Source: Fusarium oxysporum f. sp. lycopersici 4287 (taxonomy: Eukaryota > Ascomycota > Sordariomycetes > Hypocreales > Nectriaceae). Taken from it: DNA of 64,000 nucleotides. The notes under the pieces are model-generated. The model had not been told where the DNA came from, made no database searches, and was given only the letters and a program-made list of their open reading frames with translations. This document shows positions 40,275 to 50,379 of the stretch, one piece after another. The stretch spans positions 715,136 through 779,135 of the forward strand of contig NC_030999.1 of assembly GCF_000149955.1 (NCBI RefSeq). The letters run 5' to 3'. Position numbers and translations under genes: made by a program. Numbering within the stretch: the stretch's first letter is position 1; each line of letters opens with the position of its first letter.

Positions 40275-41490
40275 ATGGATATCGGTCTCAACCCCGAAGA
40301 GCTCTCTACTGATTTACTCTTCGTTGTTTGTGCTCGTTGTGGGGAGGAGAGACCGGAGAGTGCCTTCAGAGCAAAGAGGCAGTCTGCTGGGCAAACTAAG
40401 CAATGCATAGACTGCCGTAACCAGCGCGTTTCTCATGTAAGTTCTGCCTTCCTCGTCTATAAGTCTCTTAACCCTCATCAAATGAAGCATTCTAGATCCA
40501 AAGTCGTGCTCCAGACGCTGCGGAACATTGCACTTCGTCCATCCTCACCTGGCAGACCTGCCACGAAGAGAACCGAAGGAGATGCTGGCCTATCGCCTCC
40601 CAACGAGAGATCCGGAACCCAGCCTACATCGCCAGAGAAGCTACGGCAACTTCATACAGCTAGGAGTTTATTCGGAGAGTCAATTAGCCAGCCGCACGTA
40701 GTGCTAGGGACGCCAATTCCACCAACCCAACAAAGCTCGCGGCTCTTCCGGGCTCTAGCTCCGTCACCGCCTGTGCAGCCAACGACCCATCCACTCGTCT
40801 CACATTCTGATCCATCTACTCTTCGAAGCAGCACACCTGGTGTGGATTACCCTTACTTGGCCACCAGGTTCCACAAGGGGGGGAAGGACTCGCAAGATGA
40901 TTCCTTGAAGGCTGGGGCGAGGGCCAAGCTGGCTGTTATCCAGCGCGACCATCGTTCACGACGCCGTGCAGGGGAGACTGTGTCACTGACTCCCACAATA
41001 TCTCAACTTGGCTTCTTGGAAGATTTTGAGGGTCCTGGAGAAGGTATCCTTGTTCTGTGGCCCCAGTAGTTTGTTCAGGCTAACCACGGAACGTAGATGG
41101 GAGTCAAGATCAACTACGACCGAGTGGGTTTCTAGATGGGGATGGGATAATCAAGGAAGGGGATGACAGGGGACAGTTCTCTGAATCTGATATTGACGCC
41201 GATGACTATTTCAACTTGCTGCTTTCACCTGATCGACCACGGAGGTACCTCAAACAATTAGGGGTAGAGTCTGATTCCGATCTAGGGGACGAAGACGAGA
41301 ACGACGATAATGATTGCGTGGATGGAAGCCCTCTTCGCCATCGCTTGCGGCAGCCTTCCGCACAGCTAAGGCGTGGTCGCCGTGGTTCCTGCCCCTGGTA
41401 CAGGAGGGCGGCCAAGAAAATCTCGAAGGCAAACTCGATCGTCGATGCCGCCACGGCGTATTCGGAGTCCAGTGATAATTCCACCTGAAG
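40275..41490 (+). pseudogene. Helitron protein, N-terminal exons
   Basis: ATG (MDIGLNPEEL) opens a short zinc-finger region: VVCARCGEERPESAF ... CIDCRNQ. A GTAAGT at 40437 with acceptor at 40514 (78 nt) keeps phase into a Ser/Pro-rich linker. A second intron, 41044-41096 (53 nt, GTATCC...CTAAC...GTAG), joins FEGPGE to an acidic segment (SDSDLGDEDENDDND). That frame runs to 41488, overlapping the start of the main frame at 41373. The two must be joined by an indel near 41380-41400 or a junction I could not place. Typical of the N-terminus of fungal Helitron proteins. Confidence 0.55.
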
Positions 41491-44400
41491 AATCGGCGGT
41501 CTTTCATGCGCAAGATCCGGTGTGGAATGGCGACCTTGAGGCGTGCGCCTTGACTGGTCGCGATAAGGCAATCCTCCGCGAGTTCTGGACAAAGCTGGAC
41601 AATGACCAAATGCAGTTTTGCGGTCGATGCCGGGAGTGTTGGTTCCAGATGAAGATCGATTGCGATGGCATTTGTGCGCGTTGTTATCGAAAAGATGAGA
41701 AACGCCACCCCGACGAGCCGTACTTCTTCTCTGCGGATAATCAGCTCGACTTTGGCCCTGTACCGGCCCGGTTGCCCCAGCTTACGCCTACCGAAGAGTC
41801 TTTGATTGCTCGTGTTCACGTCCACGTGAACATTATGCTTGTGCGAGGGCAGCAGTACAAGTATCGGGGGCACGTAGTTCACTTTCTCCGTGAGGTTGGC
41901 TTAGTGTACAACCAGCTCCCGCTTCTGCCGCAGGAGTTGAACATTGTATTACTACGTCCTGCCAATACGTCGTCCCACGCAATTCTTAGTCGGCAATTCA
42001 CCCGCCAGTTCCGTGTCCGCCGCCAGCCGGTTGTCATATGGCTAGACTACCTCCGGCGCCATCATCCTGGGTATCGATGCGTCGTCATCGACGAAGAGAG
42101 GCTAAATCAATTGCCCCAAGATGGCAATGTCCTGGATGCCATCCCCCAGAGTCAGGTGGAGGCTGCGGATGTTGGACCCGAGGAAGATCAGGAGGCAGAG
42201 CCTGACCTGGAGGACGAGGCTGCAGTGCCAGACATGTTGGCAAAGGACACGGAGCTCGATGCTCTGCGGTCTATTCTCGCCGGAGAGTCGGAAGCTGATT
42301 CAGAGCTTTCCACAAGCTTCCAGGCGCAGGCGCAACACGAGCTGCAGCTCCCGAATATACGACACACACCCATTAATGAGTTCAATCGCTCTCATGCCCT
42401 ACTCTCCTTGGCGTTTCCCTGCCTCTTTCCTGACGGTAGAGCCGACTTTGTTGAACCTCGATTGCGCTCCATTGATTACAAGGATTACGTCGAGCACGCG
42501 ATGCGCTGGCACGACGGGCGTTTTGCACGCCACCCGACCTTCCGCTTCGTCGCCTTCAACACGCTAATGCGGTCACAAGCACGTTCGCGGTCCAGATTCT
42601 TCGTGAAGCAACATGATGGGAGACAGCAGCCGCTGACGCGAGAGCAACTTATTCAGGCGCTGGAACACAGCGAGGACCCCGAGGCGCAGGCGCTGATCAA
42701 CTCGATCACAAGGCATGCGGTGTCTATTCGCGGTACGCGTCCATTCTGGAACAAAAAGAGGCAGGACCTCGAGGCCTATGCCTATAACCTTGGTTGTCCT
42801 GGTGCATTCATCACGTTTAGCCCGGCAGATTTACACTGGCGGAGTCTCTACCAGCACATGCCCCAGTATGACGACTGGCTAGCCGCCACCGAGCCGGAGA
42901 GGATGGCTCTATCGCGCCGCCTATTGCGGCAGAACCCTCACATTGCTGCTTTCCACTTCTACCGCCGATACACCCTCTTTCGGGATATCGTGCTAAGTAA
43001 GAAGTTCAGCATCACAGATTACTGGGATCGGTACGAATGGCAAGGCCGTGGTAGCCCACACAACCACGGCCTGTACTGGATGGATAATTGTCCAGGGGCC
43101 GACATGGAGGACGAAGCGGCTCGTGATGTATTTGCACGCACATGGGGATTCCACGTCACTGCCATTAACCCTGAGCCGAGTAGGACTATGCCTCAGGGTG
43201 AGGGTAATCCCCTGAGCGTGGATCCCCTGAGCATAGAGATGACATTCCTGCGGCTCTCACAAATCGTCAACCGCTGCCAGCGCCACAAGTGCAATACCAC
43301 GTACTGCTTGCGCGTGAGGAAGAGAACCGGTGATCTGGCGAGGGACATGGAAGGTGCCGCTGCGGATATCGAGGCGGCAAACGTTGCCAATCCAGAGAGG
43401 GAGTGTCGTTTTGACTTCCCTCGTGCCTTGCGGGAGCTGGCCGCAGTGATCAGGAAGGAAGGCAGGTCGTACTATGTCTTTGAGGCGGCCCGGAATGACA
43501 GCCTCATGAATAACTTCAATCCTGCGATTATCCTAGGCTGGCTAGCCAATATCGACATATCTCCTTGCACCAGCTTACAGGCGGTTATTACGTACGCTGC
43601 GAAGTATTGCAGTAAATCTGAGAAGAAGACCGAGTCTTTCGCCAGGCTTGCAGACCAGGTCTTGCCTCACACATCGCACGTTCAGCCCCTGTTGTCCTTC
43701 TCCTCTCGCCTGATGAACAAGCTGATTGCCGAGAGAGATTACTCGGCGCAGGAGATTTCCCATCTGCTGCTTAACATTCCGCTGCAAGAAGGCACCCGTA
43801 TGGTTGTCACCGTGGACTGCCGTCCGTTGGAGCGACAGGCACGTTCGTATCGTGTGGACGGAGATGTCAACGAGGCCATCGGCAGCTACAGGAAATATCT
43901 AGAGAGAAAGGACCAGCATGAGGATATAACCTATCTCGAATACCTGCAATCGTACAATCTCAACACGTGGAGGAGACTCGCTGCTCACGCGAAGAAGAGA
44001 GTCCTGTCTTACTTCCCTCGATACAAGTCTATGGAGGCCTCTTCCCAGTTTAACGACTTCTGCCGTGTTAAATTGATGATGGTTCATCCACATCGCTCTC
44101 CAGAAGAGTTGCTCGTTGTGGGCGGGCAGCGGTTCGATTCCTTCACGGCTGCGTACATGCACTGCAGACAGCACCATGATACCCATGCGGACGATCATTA
44201 TGGGGAACCAGATACAGATGAATTGACGGCAGAGGAGGATGAATTTGAGCTTGAGATCCATGAGGAGCCCATCGCGGAGGAGGACTGGCATGAACTCGCC
44301 CGCATGCTACCTGACCGCCCACTGGAGGAAGAGGACATCGACATCCTCGGCCGCCGAGACATTGACATCAATTACGATTGGACCCCTCGTGTTGGGCGGT

Positions 44401-46013
44401 ATGCCGATGATGGCATTCTCAACAGCGACTACTGGAAGCAACGCAAAGCGGAAAACACCCTTGACCTTGATGTGGATGATCAGCCCTTGGAGGCTCGCGA
44501 TTCCCTAAATCCAGAGCAGCGCATAGTATACGATACGGTGATGGGCCACTTCCTGACCCAGGATCCCTCTCAGTTGCTACTCCATGTGGATGGCGGAGGC
44601 GGCACTGGCAAGTCATACCTCATTAACCTGCTCTCCGCGCACCTCCAATCCGCGACAGGGGGGAGGGGGACACCTGTTTGGCGTGCTGCGCCAACGGGCG
44701 TCGCAGGAAACCAGATATCGGGCACTACCTTGCACTCCCTGTTACACCTCCCAATCAATAAGGACTTCAAGCCTCTATCTCCCGTTGATAAGACCCAGCT
44801 CCAGAAGAAGCTGAAGGATATCAAGTACCTCATCATCGATGAGAAGAGCATGCTAAGACTGCGTCAGCTATCGTGGATCGATGACCGTCTCCGCGAGGCG
44901 TTCCCGAACAGGAATGAGGAGTTCTTTGGCGGCCTGAACATCCTCTTGGTTGGTGACTTCTTCCAGCTTCCCTCTGTGCTACAGAAGCCGCTTTGTTACG
45001 ACAAAGAGGTGCAGGGAGTAGAGATCAAGGGCAGGAACGCATATAGGCGCTTCGATAAATCAGTATTCTTGAAGGTTGTTCAGAGGCAGCGCGGCGACGA
45101 CCAGGAGGCGTTTCGCACAGCTCTCGGGGAACTGCGGCTGCTCCAACTATCTATGGAGTCTTAGAAGCTCCTGTCCACCCGCGTGCAGGCAAAACTAGAC
45201 GATCGAGAGGTCGCGAGGTTTTCCAGCGCCCTGCGAGTATACGCTACCAAAGATAGGGTGAACGAGTATAACCACTATCACCTCGACCGCCTCGGCCGGC
45301 CAGTCGTCCAGGTCAAAGCTAAGAACGTCGGCCCTGGTGCGGCTGCTGCCCCTGATGACAAGGCGGGCAACCTTGCGAAGCAGATCCCTATATGCATTGG
45401 CGCTCGTCTGATGCTGACGTCTAACCTTTGGCAGCCCGTTGGCCTCTGCAACGGCGCTCGCGGTACGGTTTACGACATCGGCTGGGCACCCGGGGCTGAC
45501 CCCATCCAAGATCCTCCTTGTGTTATCATGATGGAGTTTGACAAGTACAACGGACCGGTGTTCCTGACCACCCCCGATGGCAAAAAGATTGTCCCAATTC
45601 TCCCAGTTGAGAGAGACTTTCTCATCGGAGCCACTCTCTGCGCTCGCACGCAGTTTCCCCTGATCGTATGCTACGCTATTACCGTGCACAAGTCACAAAG
45701 CATCACAGAAGATATGATCGTGACGGATCTCTCCTGCCGGGACTTTCAGACCGGTTTAAGCTACGTGGCTGTCTCTCGTGTAAAAACGCTTGAGGGTTTG
45801 ATGTTAGATGCGCCATTTGATCGTAATCACCTGGTCTACGGGTCTCCCCCGGATGGCATGAAGATGAAGATGAGGGATCAGGAGCTTAGGAAACGACAGG
45901 TTCTTACACGGAGTCCTTACATGATATATAATACCAAGAATGGCCATGGCACTGGATCAGTACGTAGTAGTAGTAATAGCTTCCCGGCCCGCGGACACAC
46001 GGCCTTCGGCTGA
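41373..46013 (+). pseudogene. Helitron Rep-helicase with one in-frame stop
   Basis: Codon numbers count from 41373. A Cys-rich finger (FCGRCRECWF, DGICARCYRK) is followed by the Rep domain: ITFSPADLHW, the HUH motif GRGSPHNHGLYW near codon 557, and the tyrosine motif ITYAAKYCSKSEKK. The helicase has Walker A VDGGGGTGKSYL near codon 1071, Walker B YLIIDEKSML, then LLVGDFFQLPSV. TAG at 45162-45164 sits in ...SMES-stop-KLLSTRVQ, where Trp is expected, and the same frame continues to 46013 through later helicase motifs (AITVHKSQ, LSYVAVSRV). TGG to TAG on this strand is CCA to CTA on the other, a RIP-type change. One substitution separates it from an open 1546-codon frame. Confidence 0.9.
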
Positions 46014-46263
46014 GGCTACCCCATGCGCCCCATCGCCGCTCCAATGTGCATGGGGTGGCGTAGTATTTTACGATGTCAATTGTCAGAGGGCTTTAGAAGT
46101 TTATCTTGCAGAACTCAAGTCCACGCTGTTTAAAATTCCGAGTATCCTCCCTGCCGAGGACTTATTCATGACCACGCTTTTGTGGCTAGGCGCGCGCTCA
46201 CTTCTCGGGGCTGAAGCAGTATGATCTAACTCGGCTCGTATTCATCCTTTAGAGGGCTTGAGA

Positions 46264-46990
46264 TTACTCCCAAGACCAGGTGTAGGCATTCAAGTTCCCA
46301 TAGCCACCGCTGAAGATACAGGCTGTTCTCATTAGCTTGATCTCATGTCATGAATGTACGCATGTCCCTACTTTTCATATATCGGCTTTTCGAGAACTGG
46401 AAATTGTCGCTGCTGAAGTACGATGTCGATCCACCAATACCTTCATTCACGTTGCCAGGCTCGCCGAAGTAGCTGATCTTATCAACTTCAATAGGATTCT
46501 TGTTAATGTCATACACAATGGTACCCAGATGATGATAACCTGCAGGGTTGACTGAGGTCGTGGTGCAGCCTTCCTTGTTCCCATTTGCGCTCGTCTTCCA
46601 CTCTACAAGGTCAACGATAGGAATGCACTTGGCAAAGCTTTTCCCGTTGCTGAGATTGCGCTGTACACAAATCTCCCGCGGCTGGCAAGGGGTGTCGGTA
46701 ATCTTTTCCCGGTTGCTGCGAGGGTTCGCCACGCAAAAGCTCCGAATCTTGTCGGCTTTATAGCAGACGGAGCGGTCATATTTCTGTCCGGCTGGACAGG
46801 TCGAGACGGGAAGCGTGTCTCGAGAGACCAAAGATGATAAATTCGCCTTCGGTGGTTCAAACTCTTCTGGAGCGATGTCAATATAATTGATGGTGTGCTC
46901 AGCCACATCAGCAGATTCGGATTCGGTTTGAGCAAGGGGACCAGCTACGCAGCCGGCAGCCAAGATTGATGCGATAAGAGCGAGCTTCAT
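46264..46990 (-). CDS. small secreted cysteine-rich protein (effector candidate)
   Basis: Exon 1 is 46372-46990 (ATG, MKLALIASILAAGCVAG), intron 46323-46371 (49 nt, GTAGGG, GCTAATG branch, ACAG), exon 2 is 46264-46322. The join gives SRYMK-T-CIFSGGYGNLN...WSWE and stop, 225 aa. Residues 1-17 form a signal peptide. A short acidic, Kex2-like region (ends SRDTLP) leads to a mature domain with eight cysteines, the last supplied only by exon 2, enough for four disulfides. An unspliced reading would end early and leave an odd cysteine. TATAAAGG lies about 96 bp upstream. No family recognised; secretion is well supported and a role in host or microbe interaction is inference. Confidence 0.8.
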
Positions 46991-47085
46991 CTTGAAGGTG
47001 AGTAAATTTTGTAAATTGAAGTTTTCATGGGATGTGACAGGACAAGTTGATGGTTCAGGAGAGATGTGGCAAGGGATAAGTCTTG

Positions 47086-47093
47086 CCTTTATA
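47086..47093 (-). promoter_or_regulatory. TATA box of the secreted Cys-rich gene
   Basis: TATAAAGG on the minus strand, about 96 bp upstream of the ATG at 46990, a normal fungal spacing for a highly regulated gene. Confidence 0.55.
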
Positions 47094-47146
47094 TGTGTCT
47101 TGTGAGGAGATAGAACTTCACTCTCTGCTTCGGGGAGCTTCAACAC

Positions 47147-47656
47147 AGAGTTTCACTATTTCGGCAATTCCAACTAGCTCTTCTACCTAGTTGGCACTGG
47201 TTTTAGGAGAATTGTACTATGTATGTATCGTATTACCGAGAAGTCGGTGAATGGTATGTTGCTTGACCTGTACATAGTGCCAGTACAATATGCAATGGTA
47301 CATATGACACCGACCTCCCAGCCTAGGCTATGGACAAGAACTCACGATACAACAGAACAATTAAAATTAATGGCTCGGGCCAACGTTCGGCAGATGCGGA
47401 AATGACAGGGAGATTCTAGAAGCGGGGAGTATTGAATAAGCTTTGTACTAATACTGTATTTGGAACTATTATGAGATGATCTTCTAACTGCCGCACAATT
47501 GTATCAAAGTTAAATTTGTCAACGTCTTCAGCGACGGGCGCAGAGTGCTCGGGCTGGCGGCTTGAGCCTTAATAGATGGCAATTCATATTCGGCTTCCGT
47601 GCGTACCGCCCACTGGTGCTTTGATTGCGACCGACTGATGGCTTCAAAGCCTAATA
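47147..47656. other. intergenic, nothing recognised
   Basis: AT-rich spacer between the secreted-protein gene and a MITE. Only short frames. Confidence 0.45.
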
Positions 47657-47658
47657 TA

Positions 47659-47874
47659 CAGTGGGATGCAAAAAGTATTCGCAGGTGTGCAGGTAGGTCG
47701 GATGCTCGGAAGCTAGTCAGGGGTAGCTTGTCAGGTCCTCAATACCTTTTATTACACCGAAATCAGCGCGATAAGCTAGTGTCAAGTACATAAGCTAAGT
47801 TAAACTACTAACTAGAGAAGCTAGGGTCTATCAACGCGACTTACACACCTGCGAATACCTTTTGCCTCCCACTG
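47659..47874. mobile_element. Tc1/mariner-type MITE, 216 bp
   Basis: Terminal inverted repeats of 30 bp with two mismatches: CAGTGGGATGCAAAAAGTAT on the left and the inverse of CAGTGGGAGGCAAAAGGTAT on the right, both running on into TCGCAGGTGT. Flanked by TA at 47657-47658 and 47875-47876. No coding capacity. Its TIR differs from that of the Tc1 element at 36.8 kb, so it must be moved by another transposase. Confidence 0.9.
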
Positions 47875-48386
47875 TATGCAAGGAGTTGAATGAGACTAGC
47901 TATATTTTCTCAACTGTTGAATAATCACGCTGCCGGCAATTCCGTAGTGACTAATACTTGTCGGACCGAAGACAAGCTCGGGATGCTATTGTAGTATTGT
48001 CGTCATCCGCAACTATCTCCCGATTGAGGGTATTCGGAGTATGTTGATTCTCTTCGAAGCATCTTAACTCAACGGTTAATGGTAAAGTTCATCATACGAC
48101 TGCAACGCGTCCTGGCTCCTTGTCGAGCTGCATGCTTGCCGCTATCCGTACTCAAGTCAAAACTATCGTGAGACGACGAATAACAGCAAAGACCATTGAC
48201 GAAAACTGTAAAGTACGAAGACATTCAAAACGCTTCTAAAAGCTGGATCAAGTTTAGTACGTAAAATTCAATGGTCAACAGTTGTTGTTGGATTACGCAG
48301 GAATGCTGAGTGCAGTTACAATGGATTGCTATTATTAGCTCCTTGCAGTCGGAGGGCATTTGAGGCCTTATATCTTCGACTGTTTC

Positions 48387-48526
48387 GTTCTAGGACTTGA
48401 GTCCTAGAGTCCTAGATGACAGTCCTACGATTTGAGGTTTTAGGACATCAAACTTTAACTTTAATCTTGAACCTTAATCCTGAAGTTGAGGGGGAACCAT
48501 CAATTCTTCCACCTCCAACAGTGGAA
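48387..48526 (+). repeat. possible decayed LTR related to Copia-3
   Basis: Repeated TAGGACTT/GAGTCCTA motifs, AACCTTAATCCTGAAG and a terminal CCAACA echo the 3' half of the Copia-3 LTR (CTAGGACTTTGAACTT ... AATCCTGAAGGGAAGG), but with heavy divergence. Speculative. Confidence 0.3.
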
Positions 48527-48670
48527 GCCGTACTCAGGATCTAGATACAGTACTAGGAGGATTCCAAAGAGATGCTTTCAGCCGTCTGATCTGATCATGC
48601 ATGTAGTAGTTGTGACTCAGCCGAGCCATGAAACGGCCAAGCACATTCTTCGCTATTTCTATCTCCTTCT

Positions 48671-48871
48671 TGTTGGAAAAATCCGGGAATCCCCCTTATC
48701 TTCAGGATTCAGACTGTTAGTCTGAAAGTCCTAGATTTAAAGTTCAAAGTCCTAGATGAAACTATCTAGAGATATAAACCCGAGAAGAGCTCTCATCTCA
48801 ATAATGAAAAACCAAGTTCCATAAAAAAATATATACTTTCACCCAGCACACACTGCGCAATATAAACAACA
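48671..48871 (+). repeat. solo LTR, Copia-3 family, opposite orientation
   Basis: 201 bp, TGTTGGAAAAATCCGGG ... ATATAAACAACA, the reverse complement of the Copia-3 LTR sequence at 50166 with moderate divergence. Flanked by the 5-bp duplication CTTCT at 48666-48670 and 48872-48876. Confidence 0.92.
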
Positions 48872-48992
48872 CTTCTGGGCAAACAGGCTCATCTCCAATG
48901 CAATTGGCCTTCCGAGATCTGCATCATTTACATCTCGGATAGGTAATACCATACCTGAAAACTTTTGGAGACGTGATTGTCGAACCTGATGC

Positions 48993-49099
48993 CGATGGAG
49001 TAGTGTCGCACTGAGCGTGCTTAAAGGGTTAGAGTGAATATGATGAGCAGCAGCAAATGTGTTGATTGATATGTTATGTTATGTTATGTTATGTTATGT
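48993..49099 (+). repeat. SINE-like dispersed repeat, copy C, 5'-truncated, with (ATGTT)n tail
   Basis: About 78 bp matching the 3' half of copies A and B, ending CAAATGTGTTGATTGAT, followed by about five ATGTT units (49071-49099). Truncation at the 5' end and a 3' simple tail fit target-primed reverse transcription. Confidence 0.7.
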
Positions 49100-50165
49100 A
49101 TATTTTTCGTCCGGGGGCCATTGGCCCCGAAAAGTCCCCTACTGGGCACAGGACGTGCTGGGCTAGAGGAATCGAATCTATCTACACGCTAGTTACAGAA
49201 ATGCTATTGGCCATAAAGGATTAGTCAATCGCGACGCGAAATTAGTCTTCCCCATGGCATCCAATTTCTGCAAACGGGTCAGTAGACCGCACTCTATCCA
49301 GCATATCATCGGCACAAATGGCGCATCCTATCGAGCCTGTTACCCGTCAGCGGGATGACAAGGCGCAGCTGGCATATGGCAGCCGCTTTTGGAGCCTGAT
49401 GTCAGAAGAGCTGAGATCAGTCTGTATGCGGCAGCCCGAGACTGCCTCAAGGTGGTCACGACCAGATGGAGAGCGTGGTGACACCCTTCATCTGGTCGAG
49501 AACAGGTAAGAGAAAGATAAAGAGAGAAAGAAAAGGTCTACAAAAGAGATGTGAGAAGAGAAGGAATGAGAGTCGCAAGTGCTTCTCTGGTCGTCGTCGC
49601 CTAATGACGAAGGCAGATCTTTCCAAAGAACGCGCTGTTCTTGGACAGGTCGATGAATTTGGCGAAGTCTTTTCCTACTGCTAGATTGACTGCTGCGTTC
49701 GGTGAGGGTGTCAGCCTCATCCGATGACGTGGCGGTACCTTTCTGCAGTAGAAGATGTGATCCGGTGCTTTGCGTCGGCCACATGAGCAGACCAGGCGTG
49801 CGTCGTTGTGGTCGAATCTCTCGTGATACGCAGCGAAGTCCCCATGGAGGGATCTCGCTGCCAGCAGATGGTGCAAGGCTGCGCGCGGGAGCGAGAGCTC
49901 CGGCGGGCAGCCTGTGGTCGCCTTGAGATTGAGTCTTTTGTACTGCTCAGGAGCGGAGATGGACCACCACGCCTGGAACGCTTCTTTGGGCTTCTGTCTT
50001 GCGATTCTTCGTAGGTAAGCCAGTGTCGGTTGAGCGCCTTCGGGCTCGGGGAGCGATGACGCTGCCTTTGCCAGCTTGTCGGCCTGTTCGTTGCCGGGGA
50101 TGTTGGAGTGCCCTGGCACCCAGCGAACTTGGATGGCTCCATGCGATGTCGCCAGAGCTTGGAAC
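49100..50165 (-). pseudogene. 3' end of a Tad1/I-type LINE (RNase H and CCHC)
   Basis: A minus-strand frame to the stop at 49601 encodes the C-terminal part of ORF2: VRWVPGHSNIPGNEQADKLAK (RNase H His and last Asp region), a long helical linker, then CSCGRRKAPDHIFYC, the C-terminal zinc motif. It is cut at 50165 by the LTR of Copia-3, and the rest of ORF2 is not found beyond Copia-3 at 55128. About 450 bp of 3' untranslated sequence follows, down to the simple-sequence tail near 49100. Confidence 0.8.
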
Positions 50166-50359
50166 TGTTGTTTATATTGCGCAGTAGTGCTGGGTGAAAA
50201 TGTATTTTTATGAAACTTGGTTGTTCATTATTGAGCTGAGAGTTATTCTCGGGTTTATATCTCTAGATGATTGTATCTAGGACTTTGAACTTTAAATCTA
50301 GGACTTTCAGACTAACAGTCTGAATCCTGAAGGGAAGGGGATTCCCGGATTTTCCAACA
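50166..50359 (-). repeat. Copia-3 3' LTR
   Basis: 194 bp; plus strand TGTTGTTTATATTGCGC ... CGGATTTTCCAACA. Apparently identical to the partner at 54934. Confidence 0.93.
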
Positions 50360-50379
50360 CGCCCCCATCCACCTTGTCT

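Larger units (their letters stand above)
40275..46013 (+). mobile_element. Helitron, coding region (ends not resolved)
   Basis: A rolling-circle transposon, recognised by an N-terminal zinc-finger region, a Rep (HUH) nuclease domain and a Pif1-like helicase in one gene. The 5' TC and 3' CTRR termini were not identified. A possible stem, ACCCCATGC/GCATGGGGT, lies at 46016-46055 just after the stop, but no CTRR follows at the usual distance. The helicase is interrupted by one nonsense codon. Confidence 0.85.

Noticed and set aside
41250..41882. Long minus-strand frames antisense to the Helitron protein
   Set aside because: Shadows of GC-rich coding sequence; no domains and no conserved start.
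46016..46055. Stem ACCCCATGC/GCATGGGGT as the Helitron 3' hairpin
   Set aside because: The loop is about 21 nt and no CTRR terminus follows at the usual 10-15 nt, so the end cannot be fixed.
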